Positions 1 through 12,298 are shown, numbered from the stretch's first letter. The stretch: 64,000 nt of DNA from Dendrolimus kikuchii (GCA_019925095.2 CM034401.1:17367338-17431337); one strand, 5' to 3'. Translations and numbers: made by a program. Notes: generated by a model not told the origin, from the sequence alone.

Positions 1-117
1 ACAATGTTTCCATGGAACATAGAATCGTGTATAATTTAAAATCTTTTCTCATAGAGCATATACAAAAAACGAAAAAAATTTACAAAGCCTTTTAGATTAA
101 ATCTATTATATATGATA

Positions 118-886
118 TGCCCGCGACGTTGTCCGCGTGGAATTTGCTTTCAAAACCCTCCAATTTTGAAACATTCTTCATTAGTGCTCCGCTCCTATTG
201 GTCTTAGCGTGATTATATATAGCCTATAGCCTTCCGCGATAAATGGGCTATCCAACACTGAAAGAATTTTTCAAATCTGACCAGCAATTCCTGAGATTAG
301 CGCGTTCAATCAAATAATATATTAGTATATTTGGCTACAACACTAATACTTACATTTTAAATATCGCGATATCTTTTGAATGAAACGTCCGAATTGAATA
401 ATTCAAAAAGTTCTAGAAAGGTATTGAATTTGTCTTGAATATGGATAAGTAATTTATTTTGATAATGATTAATACCAAGGTACAAAATAAAGAGCTTTTG
501 AAGCGACGGCATTTTTATTATTTAAAAAGAAAACACTTATTGTGAGATAACTACAATAGTTAGACATATGGTTACGCGATATTTTTTGTAGACAATTATA
601 TGTTCTGCAAAGTGGTAGTACATTGTTTTGTTCTATAATCAATAGTATTCGCAGCGCACGCCGTGTAAGGATTTTTTCGAACCATTTTTTTACACCTTGG
701 GTTACATTATTGGACTTTTAGTAAGAATCCCTAATTTTTTTGAAAATATAATATAGCTTATAACCTTCCTCAATAAATATACTATTCAACACTGTAAGAA
801 TTTTTCAAATGGGACCAGCGGTTCCTGAGATTAGCGCGTTTAAACAAACAAACAAACTCTTCAGCTTTATAATATTATTATAGATT
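118..886 (-). repeat. RepA, long form (about 770 bp)
   Basis: The reverse complement matches 19453-20220 along its whole length with scattered point differences. Both copies start with AT-rich sequence followed by GCTGAAGAGTTTGTTTGTTT and end at GTCGCGGGCA. The motif GCGCTAATCTCAGGAA occurs twice inside, near each end (complement around 285-300 and 825-840), so the long form carries an internal direct repeat of about 90 bp. No protein is encoded. This looks like a non-autonomous transposable element; its class is not clear from the ends. Confidence 0.75.
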
Positions 887-1085
887 GTAAATGCGAAAGT
901 TGATGGATGGATGTGTGGATAGATGTTTGTTATTCAATCACGGCAGAAACGCTAAATGGATTTGAATGAAATTTGAAATGAAGATAGATTATTATAGTCT
1001 GTAATAGGACATAGGTTACTTTTTATTTCAGAAAAATTTACGGTTCTCGTGGGATAACGCGAGCAAAACCTAGTACAAAAGCTAG
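887..1085 (+). repeat. Degenerate dispersed-repeat remnant next to RepA
   Basis: It begins ATGCGAAAGTTGATGGATGG and ends with GCGAGCAAAACCTAG and AAAGCTAGCT, a layout I associate with high-copy lepidopteran interspersed repeats. There is only one copy in the window, so family membership rests on resemblance. No open frame of note. Confidence 0.35.
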
Positions 1086-1453
1086 CTAAGAAATAAATTT
1101 AACCTTAACACGTTATAATGATTATAACCTGCATAAAGCTTTTCTATCAGAAGTTAATTATTTAATGTATTTTTGAAATTCCTAAAAAATAAGTGATTTT
1201 GTCTATAAGGTTTAGACTTTCTGTAATGAAACACCGGAATATTGCCATAGACTAAAATATATTTTTACACACAGGACATATTATGTACATATTGATTAAT
1301 GTCCACAGATGACACCCCCACTACATCAATCAAACCTTAATATATAAAATGAAATTATTTTGCAACAATACCAAATATTTCCATAAATTTATAATGTTTT
1401 ACACTTAACAAACCTTTTGTCAATAAAGGTATATTTGTAGTTGGCTAATATAC

Positions 1454-1960
1454 TGTTTACGAGTTTAGCGGGACTTGAATTAAAATGCCGTTGGAATTAT
1501 TATAGACTTTATTAGAACTATACAAACACGTTTAACACAGGTACAAATATCCGAACACAATAAATCCAAACGTAATGCAGAAAGTTGTAATTCAATAAAA
1601 GGCGCAAAGTCCGTCACTAAATAGATTCCTGAATGTACACACGTCTCGCCTTGATCGTGGTTCTCGCTCGACTGCCATCTCTCTCCATCAGGCCGTCGTT
1701 TTATACCTTACAGATACAAATATGCCCGTATCGTAGTCGACGTAATCCGCAACACCCGGGTAATGATTACAGCCGCAAGTGGCCGTAAACAAGTACAATA
1801 GAACAATATATTGTTCTCTAGAAACGTATGCAATAAATAAGTAAACAAAAGAAGACGATCATAAATGAATGACAATTGGTTCAAATGCCGACAGGTAAAA
1901 AAGTGTGCTTATATAGATCTGTATGTGGAATTTGTCTTTTTCGGTGCCTAGGTTGTAACA
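1454..1960 (-). mobile_element. LTR-L solo LTR (copy 1)
   Basis: On the minus strand the segment starts TGTTACAACC and ends CTCGTAAACA, and aligns end to end with 61093-61579 and 31032-31495. It holds a TATA-like TATAAAACG in the same place as the other copies. Flanks are ATAC on the left and ATAT on the right, close to the ATAT duplication seen at the other two copies. No internal retrotransposon coding region adjoins it, so it is a solo LTR left by LTR-LTR recombination. Confidence 0.7.
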
Positions 1961-2682
1961 ATATAGTTTCAATAATGTTATTAATTATGACCTCTTTAAT
2001 AAAATGATCACTCACATCTACATGTTTTGAGCGTTTATGAGTTTGATGACTATTCGCCAACATTATTAAACATTATTCAATGTTAATTATTATTCAATAT
2101 TCATTATTCAATAAGAACCAATTATTTCAAACTCTAAATTTCTTAGTTATAAAGCTTCACGACATGCTTCAGATAAAGCCATATATTCTGCCTCACAACT
2201 GCTCAAGGCAACAGTTTTTTGTTGTTTGATTGATGTCTACAGATGACACTTCCCAGTGGTAGTACGAGGTTTTAAATGTTAACAGCTTAAGTACGGCCCT
2301 GTGGTAACCACTTCATATAACGACGACCCTGCAATCCGTATGCGACAACTTGCGTACTTCTTAACCCTTATTAAGGGACTCGGTTAACGGGAGTTCACTT
2401 TATTATCTCTTTTAGAGCGTTACCAGGGATTTGGCTTACGAGTTTAGGGAGTGTGATTATTAAGTAAGAGAAGTCCTTAAGACAGTAAATGTGCGGGACT
2501 GATATTCAGGTATTTGTGTTTTAATATATTTTATAATAATAATATCATCCTATAAATGCCTTATACTGCTAGGCTGGGGTCTCTCCATTATTAAGTAGAT
2601 TATAAAATACTGGGTTCTTGGGATAACTGTACACTTCACTAAACAGTTGAAATTATGCATATAAAACAGTAATCTATAGGTA
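1961..2682. other. No gene seen
   Basis: AT-rich sequence with short random open frames only. One short phrase (CTACAGATGACAC, about 2236) recurs in similar form near 1305 and may mark an old repeat. Nothing else is supportable. Confidence 0.4.
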
Positions 2683-3060
2683 TATATAATATATAAAAAT
2701 CAATTGCTGTTCGTTAGTCTCGCTAAAACTTGACAACGGCTGGACTGATTTAGCTAACTTTGGTTTTGAATTATTTGTGGAAGTCCGGGAAGGTTTAAAA
2801 GGTGAATAAATATGAAAAGAATGCTTGGAATATAGTAAAAACAATAATTTCGCTTTTCCTTAGAAACTATTCCTACGTGTCAAACATTTGATGTTCGTCC
2901 TGTCGGTTAGAAATCAATTAAATTTAAAAATCGTTCAGAAATCAAATTAAATTTAAAAGTGAAGCTTATTTTCATTTTTGGGTTTTGAATGTCAAATGTT
3001 TGATGTTCGTTCCGGTTAAGTTTTGACCACATTTTTTATTAAAGTTGAAGCATTCTGCAA
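2683..3060. repeat. Dispersed-repeat-like tract with internal direct repeats
   Basis: The first part (about 2683-2830) has the phrase CTGTTCGTTAGTCTCGCTAA followed by a GGCTGGACTGATTT motif, typical in style of lepidopteran high-copy repeats. Further on, GTCAAACATTTGATGTTCGT (2879) recurs as GTCAAATGTTTGATGTTCGT (2991), and an AAATCAATTAAATTT phrase is also repeated at about 2910 and 2940. The inner TCAAACATTTGA is nearly palindromic. No second copy lies elsewhere in the window. Confidence 0.35.
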
Positions 3061-4135
3061 TATTTTCAGCTTTTTTATTTATTGATTCTGAGGCGGTAAG
3101 AAGTTTGCCGGTTTATAAAATAAAATTAATATCCACTAATATTAAATATCAAGTATCAACTTAAGTAAAATATCAAGTTCCCGTCAAAAGAAACTTATAA
3201 ATCTTAAGAAAACTATTAAAACCTTTTACTAATTATATTTGACGTAGTAGAGCCATTATACTAGGATCGATATCCTGACCATAGCTCAATAACCCGACTT
3301 GATAGTTCTGATTGATACCACGCTCTCACAGAATATCGCATCTACGTGAAGACGGAACTAAAACCACTAAAAAAACATCACAATAAAGAATTTTAATTAT
3401 CATGCCTGCAACACTGTATGGACATAAACGTGTATTAAATAAACCCTCTCCCAGACATCGTTTAAATTAACAAACCTTCAACGTTTTATTGACTTTAAAA
3501 TCCCATAGCAATACTGAGATAATTGCCAAATTTTTTCATTATCACGCTAATGAATTAAGTGAGAGGTTTAATGGACACTTGCCGGCTTCGAATTGGCACT
3601 TAACGGAGGCTAACACCTCATTCATTATACCGAACGCTATTATTTGGGAGGGTAGTGTCTTTAAAACGGTCTTATTATTTATAGCGTAAGGGGGTCGTTA
3701 TGAGAGTTTATAATAAAAATTTGGCCAGATATATTTGGTTCTGAACATAGCGAAACGTTTGGTAAAGGTGATGAATGTTCACTATTTGTAGAACTATTTC
3801 ATTCGATTGTACGAGTAGAATCATAAAAAAGCGTTTAATAGAAATTATCTCATATATCAAAAACGACGTCTCGTCATTATTATAATGACTCGATGATCGA
3901 TCCTCGCCTACAATAAGCAGGTAAAACATCGCTCCGCTGATTTTTTGGCTATCCTCTTTCTGTGTAAGGCGACGGCCAATGCACAGCAGGGTAAGAGCAG
4001 CCATTTTGGACACTCTTTCAACGTTCGATGACATCGCGTCCTGCGCTTCTCTTGTGTTTAAATTCAAATAATTATAATTATTGGCCGTGCCAATAACTTT
4101 CATTAAGACGTAATCTGTCTACAGTGGTAGCTCTC
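3061..4135. other. No gene seen
   Basis: There are open frames of 66 and 131 codons here (3489-3689 plus, 3708-4103 minus). Neither shows a recognisable domain, a plausible splice context or a match elsewhere in the window, so both are taken as chance frames. Confidence 0.4.
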
Positions 4136-4139
4136 AAGT

Positions 4140-4262
4140 GAAACCATAGTGCCGTGCGCTGTTTCCGAGTGTAACGTGAACCAAGCCAAGAGGGGGCTTA
4201 TCTCAAGGTTGGTGGAGCTTCTGCTTTTATAGTGCATGGATTTAGGTCATATCTCCGCTATA
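4140..4262 (+). repeat. RepB fragment (copy 1)
   Basis: It shares GTGCCGTGCGCT and the phrase GAGCTTCTGCTTTTATAGTG with 10172-10300 (there GAGCTTCTACTTTTCTAGTG), followed by a similar TATAGTC end. The two copies are clearly diverged, so this is an old, unclassified repeat. Confidence 0.5.
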
Positions 4263-4284
4263 CAGTCCACAGAAATCGAACCAC

Positions 4285-4625
4285 TATAACCTGTGGGTTA
4301 GAGCATCCCACGACGACAATAATAATCATCTTTCCATTCTTTCCTTTCTTTCAGTCTTTGTCTTACTGAGTATGCACTCTTTGCTACAACTCCAATTACT
4401 CTTCGAGAAGTAATTCTGTAACATACTTCTGTATAAAACTTATAGAAAGAGAGTTTGAGATATAATATAAAGAAAAACAATTTTTAGCTAGACGTGTTGC
4501 TGGGGAGTTTCTTGCCACTTCTTCTCCTTAACAGCAATAGCACGTTATGAAGCGGTATACATAAAATAGGAACTAAATTTAAAATTTTACTTATATGGTT
4601 ATACAAAGTGTTCTCCAGTGGAACT
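4285..4625 (-). repeat. RepC (copy 1)
   Basis: The reverse complement matches 23885-24235. Shared landmarks are CACTGGAGAAC, TTGCTGTTAA followed by AAGAAACTCCCCAGC, and TACAGAAGTATGTTACAGAA. A short open frame runs the same way in both copies (4298-4480 minus, 24032-24223 plus), with shared residues FYTEVCYRIT and AYSVRQR. The frame is short and AT-biased, so conservation at the DNA level explains it. Confidence 0.65.
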
Positions 4626-4679
4626 TATTTTGAATAAAAACTTTTGCATTTTTAATTTGTCTTTTATTGCGAGGCTGGC

Positions 4680-4885
4680 ACAGGCAAACAGCCTAGCTCA
4701 TGGAAAGTGGTTACCGTCGCCTATAGGCGTTTGCAACACTGATGGCGAAGCCAACGCGGTGCTTGGTTTTAGTATGGGATAAAAAGTAGTGCAATGGGGG
4801 TATGAGATAGAACGTTCAGACAGGAGGAATGGGATAGGAGAGAGTGATAAGGAGAGGAGGAAGTAGGCTATTGGAATTCTCACTT
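4680..4885 (-). repeat. RepD (copy 1)
   Basis: The reverse complement resembles 48252-48445. Both have a pyrimidine-rich stretch with repeated CTATCCC/TATTCTATCCC-like phrases, followed by ACAAACG/GCAAACG, TATAGGCG and a GGTAACC/GGCAAC end. The last 60 bp also resemble the tail of RepF, so RepD may be a related retroposon. Confidence 0.5.
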
Positions 4886-5097
4886 ATCATACGAAGCAGG
4901 AACAGCTCAAGGCTCACCATTTCTACATCGATATTCTGTGAGAGCGTGCCAACACACCGATCAAGCCGGCGCTAAAAGCGGTAATCAAGGTAGTAATTCC
5001 AGCATGACTCCACTACGCCAGTCTTACGGATCTTGTTGAAACAAGAAATTTATAATAATTGAAAATATTTTAAATTGCATCATCTGAAATTTTTCCA

Positions 5098-5415
5098 AAA
5101 TGTTTACTACATAATTTAGAGCTCCGGTGGTTCGGGCATGTGGAAAGAATGCATGATGAAAGAATAACTAAACAGATATACAATGCAAAAGTGGATGGAT
5201 GCAGAAGTCGTGGAAGGCCACGACACACCTTCCATGATAAAATTGATCGTGTACTAGCAGAAGGTGATATCAGGAGCCTTAAGAACAGACGAACGTGCAT
5301 GACAAGAGTTATGAATGTCAAAGAAGCAAGTGAGGTGTGTAAGAATAAGTCTAAATGGCGCTCTGTTGCTCGTGGCTACCCCACAAGGTAACTGGCGTGA
5401 AGTTATGTATGTATG
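5098..5415 (+). pseudogene. Non-LTR retrotransposon (TATG-LINE) C-terminus and 3' end
   Basis: The frame reads LRWFGHVERM, then RSRGRPRHTFHD, then MTRVMNVKEASEVCKN and ends just after YPTR. The LRWFGHVxRM and GRPR blocks are seen at the C-terminal end of many LINE reverse-transcriptase polyproteins. Here only about the last 90 codons survive. Compared with the copy at 55148-55422, which ends YPARELA before the stop, this copy stops four residues early. The 3' end is not poly(A) but a short TATG microsatellite (5401-5417). Four more copies in the window share exactly this 3' end and differ in 5' extent, the pattern of 5'-truncated target-primed insertion. The clade is not assigned. Confidence 0.75.
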
Positions 5416-5417
5416 TA

Positions 5418-6245
5418 TAATTTAAAGCATGAACACACTGTTGAAAAATGGAAATTCACGGAAGGAAAACCACAGACGTGTTCTTGTTACAGAATATATT
5501 AATAGCTATTTCCCGTGAAACGTGTAGGGAAAGACATGACATATTTTCCTCGCCTAAATTAATTACTTGCTGTAATTGATTTATTATGGTTAATTAAGCG
5601 TATCTTGACTTCATCACGGCCGTCAGTTAATTTCTTAAAAAGACTATTTTCTTTTAAAAGTATATTTATAAGGTTTGTCGATATCTTTAAGCATATATGA
5701 ATCCTCTGATAAATATGTTGAATTATGTTAAAAGGGTGCAGCATTAGTTGATGAATATCATGTAGGGACCAAATATCTGCAACTACTTTTCTCTTACAAG
5801 GTAAAAAATTGAAGAAAATGTTAGTCAACTAAATACATTCATTAAACTAAGACATTACTTATAAATAAAAAATCTTTAGTTGACAATCGCTTTCGCTAAG
5901 TCTCTGTATGTAAATTATGGCATGCTATGCTTCATTAAGTAAATACGAAATTAAAATTGGTGCATATCTTAGCACGATGCTCACCTTCGTGTGACTTCCA
6001 CCTTAAATTAAAAACTATATAAAATGAAAAGCTAATTTTTGTTACAAAAACAAAACAGACTTCAAACTCAAAAACCAATAAATAAATATTTTCGACAACA
6101 TCTTGAAATCGGTGGATTTTCCAATTTTTGTTTGCAGTGGACTGACTGGTCATGCCTATCGCAGGACTGATGATCGTTATGCTATTTCGGATCCTATCAG
6201 GAACAAAGTTTCACAGAGACCGATAGACCACACTTCTTCTTGCTG
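5418..6245. other. No gene seen
   Basis: AT-rich sequence. Short open frames on both strands (5559-5828, 5935-6153, 6103-6327) have no recognisable motif or partner copy. Confidence 0.4.
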
Positions 6246-6279
6246 GTTCCAATATCTCATTAACTATAAGAATAAGCTC

Positions 6280-6400
6280 CATACAAGTAATGTCAAAATT
6301 CAACTGACGGTAAGACAAGTGAATTAATACTAAGGTATAAGAACTGTCCATTACCTTACGAGTGGTTAAAAATGTATATAAGCTCTATACAAGTAATATG
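6280..6400. repeat. MITE-Q fragment
   Basis: It carries AAGCTCCATACAAGTAATGT, then TCAAAATTCAAC, GGTAAGACAAGTGAATTAAT and AGGTATAAGAAC. These match in order with 24594-24670 and 25075-25165. It is a decayed member of a small hairpin element family. A partial second unit (AAGCTCTATACAAGTAATAT) follows at 6380-6400. Confidence 0.5.
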
Positions 6401-6989
6401 AAATTTCTACCGATGCAAAAGCGAGTAAATTAATGTAAGATTCCATAAAAGCGAAAACATATAAGTAGTAATTATCCGTGGCATTTATTTTAAAATCACA
6501 AACAGAAACTTGAATTTTATTTATTGGTATGCATTCTGTATCTGCATTCAGAATAAAACATTAAGAGTTGTGATTTTTATAGAAAGTGATTCTAAACAGA
6601 ACTTTGCACTTTAGCTTTTGATACTTGGAGAGAAATTTATTTTAAAATGAAATGCAATATGCTAGTTTCCAACTTAGCACCATTAAATGTATATTTTTCT
6701 ATATAAATTACGAGACTAGTTGTATGTACCTATATTGTACGTACATATGAAGCAAAATGTATTTTGTTTACGAATTCTGACATAGATAGAACAGGAGAAG
6801 CCCATCGACTCTATTGAGTCCTAACAAAACGTTTAATACCGGTCTCACATGACCAAAGGGCTGGCCTGTATTTAGGATAGTGTATTATAGCCTTGCCACA
6901 TATCGAGAAAAGGCGGCCAGGGTTTTGGAACGTTGTCAACTGACGGCGAATTGGGGTTCATATATTGTTTGTAATTTTCATTATATTTT

Positions 6990-7065
6990 TTTATCCCACA
7001 ATAGTCCCACACTGACCGGGACTTGTCCTTGGGTGAATTATTACATGGTGTAGACATAAATAATG
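6990..7065 (+). repeat. RepY fragment
   Basis: CACAATAGTCCCACACTGAC followed by CTTGTCCTTGGGTGAATTAT and a GTGTAGACA end matches 57530-57605 closely. Sequence just upstream (6865-6985) may be more decayed RepY. Confidence 0.6.
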
Positions 7066-7104
7066 GCTACACTTTTTATGGGCAACTCTACTATTTTCGA
7101 TCTT

Positions 7105-7232
7105 TACTCATACATACATAACTTCACGCCAGTTCCCTTGCGGGGTAGGCACGAACAACAGAGTGCCATTTAGGCTTATTCTTACACACCTCACTTGCCT
7201 CTTTGACATTCATAACTCTTTTCATGCAAGAT
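7105..7232 (-). mobile_element. TATG-LINE 3' end (5'-truncated copy)
   Basis: It begins with TACATACATAACTTCACGCC and continues with TTGCGGGGTAGGCACGAAC and the complement of the codons for NVKEASEVCKN. It is the reverse complement of the last 125 bp of the element at 5098-5415. It ends abruptly at about 7232, where the 5' truncation lies. Confidence 0.8.
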
Positions 7233-8485
7233 CTTTACTCAATACTTATAAAAAAGAAAATAACTTTAATTAGGATAATTAGGTGTAACGATAATTTTAA
7301 AACTTCCCATGAGGCGTTTTCCTAGGAATTTATTTCCAATAACATATTATAATCTATAAACTTCAAATTCACAGAAACGTAATACCAAGTAACCACTACT
7401 ATAATAAATATTTCATTAATGTTAGTTTATAGTCATTAGCATTCACGTAATTATCCCTAACCCTAAAATATTAAAATTAAACCCAAAACAACACATGTAT
7501 TATGCACTCCCATCAACAAAGGGTCTAATCATTTTAATCCACACATCATTAAATATATTATGAATACCATAAAGGGTTCGCTGAAGGCCACGAAGGTGTG
7601 ATTTTGAATGACAGCGCTGTAGGGGATTAGGATTGTGAATTTGTTTTTATCACCACCTAAAATTAAATCCGTGTTGAGTTCAAAGCATCCTTCGCTTTGC
7701 CTCGCTTCCGAAACCTTCGGAGCCTGAAGGTTCACTTTTCTACTTCTTTTTATCCACGCTGCACGGTCTTTGGAAACCTTTATTGTGAGAACATTGGGCA
7801 CGCCACATTATTTATGACGTCGAGCTGGAATTTCTTGTAAGTACTTTTTTCTACCGAGATCTGGCGAAGGAGTCATGTTTATTGATCCCAATATAACTAA
7901 CCAGTTTTCATAAAACATGGCCGTATCAACGCAGATGATTCTCCTACAGTTTGTCTGCTATGGCACAAGCATTAAGGTTGCCACGGATGCGAGAGTTCTT
8001 TATGTGATTCTTCCGTGTCACTCCACACTCCGCCTTAGAATTTTGGTATGCAATACGCAGCTCTGTCATACAAAGGAACTGATCTAGCAATCGATTTCTA
8101 GATCTATGACCTGCCCTTACAACATAATCAGCATTTTGAGGTTACAAATAAATTCAAGCTTAGATTAATTGGTTGCTTATGAAGTTGGATTCTAATTTAA
8201 TTCAGTAGTAGCAACTCGTTGACAATAACTCGACATCATCTTATTGTTTAATGTCAATCGTGTTTAGATCATCCGCTTTGGAACTCGAGATCCGCTGTTT
8301 TTAACACTAACGCGTTATAAAACCACTGGCAGGCATATCAAATTTCTTGACATCGCGGCAAGGTTTCTTGGATGATGTTAGAAGTGACACTGATTCTATA
8401 GATGTAAATATATGAACGTAACCATTTTATTCATGCAGAAATGAAGAAAGAATACTAATTTTTACGGTGGGGCTGTCTTAAAAAT
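7233..8485. other. No gene seen
   Basis: AT-rich. A 90-codon minus-strand frame at 7529-7801 overlaps a slightly GC-richer patch (7560-7800), but I recognise no domain and no splice context. It is left uncalled. Confidence 0.35.
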
Positions 8486-8489
8486 AATC

Positions 8490-8695
8490 CACAACCAGGT
8501 GGTAACTGGCATTTGCCAGTCTGGATAGCCTTATTCACCATCCCTAAACGGCACCCAAAAAAAGCTTGGACATGTGTTCCAGCAGCAGTGGCCAAGTTCT
8601 AGTGCTCTTCGAGGTCGGAAGCACATTGATAGCAGTTTTGGCGTTGCAAATGTGCATGGGCCACTATAATCAGTTTCCATCAAGTTTAACTTTAA
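8490..8695 (+). repeat. RepF, strongly diverged copy
   Basis: It follows the RepF order: CAGGTGGTAACTGGCATTTG, CCAGTCTGGATAG, TGTTCCAGCAGCAGTGGCCA, TTTTGGCGTTGCAAATGTGC, then a TTTCCATCAAGT end. Each block is recognisable against 52915-53148 but many bases differ, so this is an old copy. Confidence 0.6.
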
Positions 8696-8699
8696 AAAA

Positions 8700-10165
8700 T
8701 CTCTTTTTATAGACACACACGTCTGTAGTTTGTCTACTTTACGCCAGACCATAACAAGATTGTACAAAAAATGACATTATGAAGTACTATTCTTTCTATA
8801 TAACTTTTTAAAAGAAGCCGGTGTGGATACGATCTCGATAAATTTTCCGTATCCCAAGGGAGCCTTTAAAGCTGTGGGATTGCAAAACTCCCGTTCCTGA
8901 GCAAAAAGCACCGATCCGTTTGTGGAACTTTGTTATGATCTACGTAGAAATTTTGCTAAAAAAGTAAAGTATGTTTTGATTAAGTAGGTTGTAAGTTAAA
9001 TTATTTTCGATATTTGATTGTTGACTTAACAAAGACTGTGTGTTTATTTTTGACGTTTTGTAATTTTGTGGTCCAAATCAGAGAATAATTAGAGTTGAGT
9101 TAATGTTCTTATTCAATTTTGACTTATTCTCACTTAAGACTTTAGACAAAAGTAACGTGTAGTGCTGTCAAATCATGTAGAATTTGTGAGCTTTTGAGGT
9201 TTACATTTGTTATTAGAAAATTGTCATTCCTAAAATTTAACTTCTATGGATTAACCTGTATGTATCTTATATTTACTATACGGGAGAGAACACTAGCACC
9301 TAAAATACAGTGTAAAGTAGTTTAGGGGCCAGTAGAATCAATCCGTTACTGTAAAGTTTCTGATCAATAAAAATATATAATGAAACTCAAAATTAGAATA
9401 ACCGACCCCAAAAACTTTCACATATTTAGCGTTAAAATACAGATCTCAAAATTCAAAGCACATATGGCTTGACATTCAGAAAATTGTATTAATGCAAATT
9501 TGTCCGGGCCAAAGGCGCATTTTCTAACCAAATCCTGGCTAGTTGGGGCAGTTATGCAAATAAAACGCAAGCCAACCCGACGGATTTAGTGACCTTATGC
9601 TAATCCAATCTGTGACTTTGCAGCTGCTGGATATAAGTTTACAATTTGCCTTTTTTAATATATAAATTTATGAAGTACAAATTAATATCAAGGAAGAAAT
9701 AAAACATATTGCTTTTTGATTTGCTCTAAAAATATATATTATTCCAAACACCCAGAAAAATTGTTTTTAACAATATACCTCAGATTACTGGGTTGACCGT
9801 GGAATTATTTCGTCAATGCGTCAATTGTTAATCAGCCTGTTAATTTACAAATGTGTTCCAGTTGAACACAATAGTAAATATTCTTTATTGCACACAAGAC
9901 AACTAATGATGAAACTTTAAAATAGTAGAATTGACATTCATATCTCTGACAGCGGTTTCTTTCATTATATCCTTCCTGTTTAACCCTTGCCTTCACTGTA
10001 TTCATTTCATAACTTAAATGAAGACCGACGCAAACTAAAGAAACGCAACGATTTTGAACACTCGATGAGCCAAAGTTTTATCATGATTGTGCCGTGCATA
10101 TAAACTCTTGTTTTGTGTGAAATCAAACTTGACTTATTGACCACGTTAGGCTATGAAAATATTCA
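8700..10165. other. No gene seen
   Basis: AT-rich, with no long frame, no repeat with a partner in the window and no RNA gene that I recognise. Confidence 0.4.
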
Positions 10166-10171
10166 ACGTGG

Positions 10172-10300
10172 AATCGGTGCCGTGTGCTATTTTACTGTGA
10201 GCGTGACTACAGATCTGAAATTAGTTGTTGAGCTTCTACTTTTCTAGTGCATGATTCAAGTTCAGATGGTTCTTCTGTTATAGTCAAATATTCAAAACCA
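10172..10300 (+). repeat. RepB fragment (copy 2)
   Basis: It matches 4140-4262 through GTGCCGTG, GAGCTTCTACTTTTCTAGTG and TCTTCTGTTATAGTC. No coding content. Confidence 0.5.
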
Positions 10301-11325
10301 GCAAAATTTTGTCATAGGGCTAACCCTACTAACTCCTGGACTACCAGTGCAACCCACATTTCCTTACAATTTTTAATTTTGTTTTTTTTTTATATCAATA
10401 GATTCGGTAGACCCTTTATTTAATTTTGAAGTACATTAAATTTGTAAGTGGTGATATCAAGCACCCCACACAAAAAAAGACAAAAAACGTTTGTCTATCT
10501 AAGATATAAGAATACACCCATAACAGAACTAATTGAGAATTTTCATTTTGTAATACACATTTGCATACAAACGGTGCAGGCACTATTTTGCGGCGTCTTT
10601 AAGATATTCCCAAGCACCTATTACGCGGTACCGTATTTCAACAGTGAATGGAGGCAAACCTATGCGTTACTGCAGCGGTTTCGGTTGGATTAGCATACGT
10701 TCAACAGGACTGTTGTGGTGATCATTATTTACATAATGAGCGGGAAGTAAACTGTGTTTGCAAACAGCAATAGGACCTAAGACGGGAGCCAAGCAATTTT
10801 GTTGTAGACTGTAAAAACTTTAAATATTTATGTTTTGTGTTTGAACATATTATGGTTCATAATCATCGAGAATTTTTGGATGCAATTCTTTTCTAAAATC
10901 TGTAGTAACCTATTACCTAAATTGTATAAAAACGCAAGCAGCGCATACTACACATACTGGATGCTACAGACATGTAGCGCGCTAGGCCTAAATATATTCA
11001 TCCACTGAATTTAATATAAAACCTACATTTATTTTAAGATCTAGTACCTATTTATGTAACGGTACATATAGCAAACTAAGAAATAGTTAACCATAAACAT
11101 TTTTGATAATGTTTTATAGTAAAAAAACCTGTTTGGTATCTTGAAAAAAATACTAAGAATAACGATTTCCCCCAACGTAATGTAAATCATGCACAGTGTG
11201 CTTTGGAGCTTCTTAATCTTATCCAGCTATCTCTTTTCCATCATCGGAAAACCAGACGCACTGGCATGCGGCACGGTTATGTTGTTGTAGGTGGACAAAT
11301 CACCCTATTTTTAACGACACAAAAA
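10301..11325. other. No gene seen
   Basis: AT-rich. An 81-codon frame at 10448-10693 has no recognisable family features. Confidence 0.35.
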
Positions 11326-11329
11326 CTGA

Positions 11330-11570
11330 TGACCATCCATCGCGGGAGAAACGCGATGGGGACTGTTGGATTCGCCGCGTTGGAATGGTACTAGCATTGC
11401 TAGCAAGTGCTATTCGCACCCGAGTCAGAGATACCCACTAAAGCCCCAAGGTGCTCCGTCCTTTGCCTCAATGCTGGTGCTACGAGTACATTGTCTTACC
11501 AGTTCGCGAAGCCCTGGCAGGCGGTGGCCCATCGGCTGCTTTTATTGCTGGACTGGCCATAAAATATCAC
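11330..11570 (-). repeat. RepG fragment (GC-rich LINE 3' region)
   Basis: On the minus strand it reads GGGCCACCGCCTGCCAGGGC, then a GGACGGAGCACC block and TTTAGTGGGTATCTCTGAC. The same blocks occur in order at 44068-44175 (GGCCCACGCCTGCCAGGGCA, GACGGAACACCCAGG, TTTTAGTGGGTATCCCTAAC). GC content is well above the surroundings. The short open frames here (11203-11720) are a by-product of GC content. Confidence 0.6.
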
Positions 11571-11639
11571 CTACAAAAACAGAGCGTTTCGCGTCCACCG
11601 TCATTATGCGTAACGCAAAGGAGTGAACTCACTACCAGG

Positions 11640-12281
11640 TTCTTTTTTTCGCCAAACCTACAACCTCTGTGTCCTCAAGACTCGTATGAATACCTTGTAG
11701 GTAAGCGTGTTCCATGTTAGACTATATGTCCGCTCGAAACCGGGAGAAATAATGGTCAAAGGCGGACCTATACTGTAATAAAAAAAAAATACAAATTAAT
11801 TAACGTCAGTAGTCATTATTGTTTTTGACTTTTATTATTTATACCTCAGTTTTGGGTCAATGAGACATTAAGAACAACATAAGACGTTAAGACTTAATTT
11901 CTGACTGTTTTGGTCTAAAAAATATGTTCTCTTTCACGAAGTGACATTATTATACCCTAAATAAACCGGCAACCCCTTGATTCATACAAAGACATGTTCC
12001 ATTTCGTTATCGTTTCCAGCAAGTGAACAGTGAAACAAAATTCGTGCCAAACGGAGCGGTAAGATCCGTAATATTAAAGGGTTCATGGCATCTCTGTTTT
12101 TGTTTAAATGGTGATGGAATCTGGACAAACAAATAATTTTAAGACAATAATAATTTACGTACATTTATAAGAAAACAATAAAATAATAGCTAGAACTCGC
12201 TGCCTTTCCGTAGTTAATTTTAGATTACCTTGAGCAGTTTCCCAGAATGCGAAACTACGGGTGCATTTAAATTAGACTTTT
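11640..12281. other. No gene seen
   Basis: AT-rich sequence without recognisable repeats or frames. Confidence 0.4.
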
Positions 12282-12298
12282 AATGTACGGCATTGAAG
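12282..12298. repeat. 17-bp target-site duplication, left copy
   Basis: AATGTACGGCATTGAAG, identical to 12531-12547; it marks the integration site of the RTE fragment between them. Confidence 0.9.

Noticed and set aside
3708..4103. 131-codon minus-strand frame
   Set aside because: The longest unexplained frame outside repeats, but with no recognised domain, no splice context and AT-biased composition; kept uncalled.
7529..7801. 90-codon minus-strand frame beginning MPNVLTIKVSKDRAAW
   Set aside because: The start reads somewhat protein-like but no family is recognised and the end is hydrophobic AT-rich sequence; not enough support.
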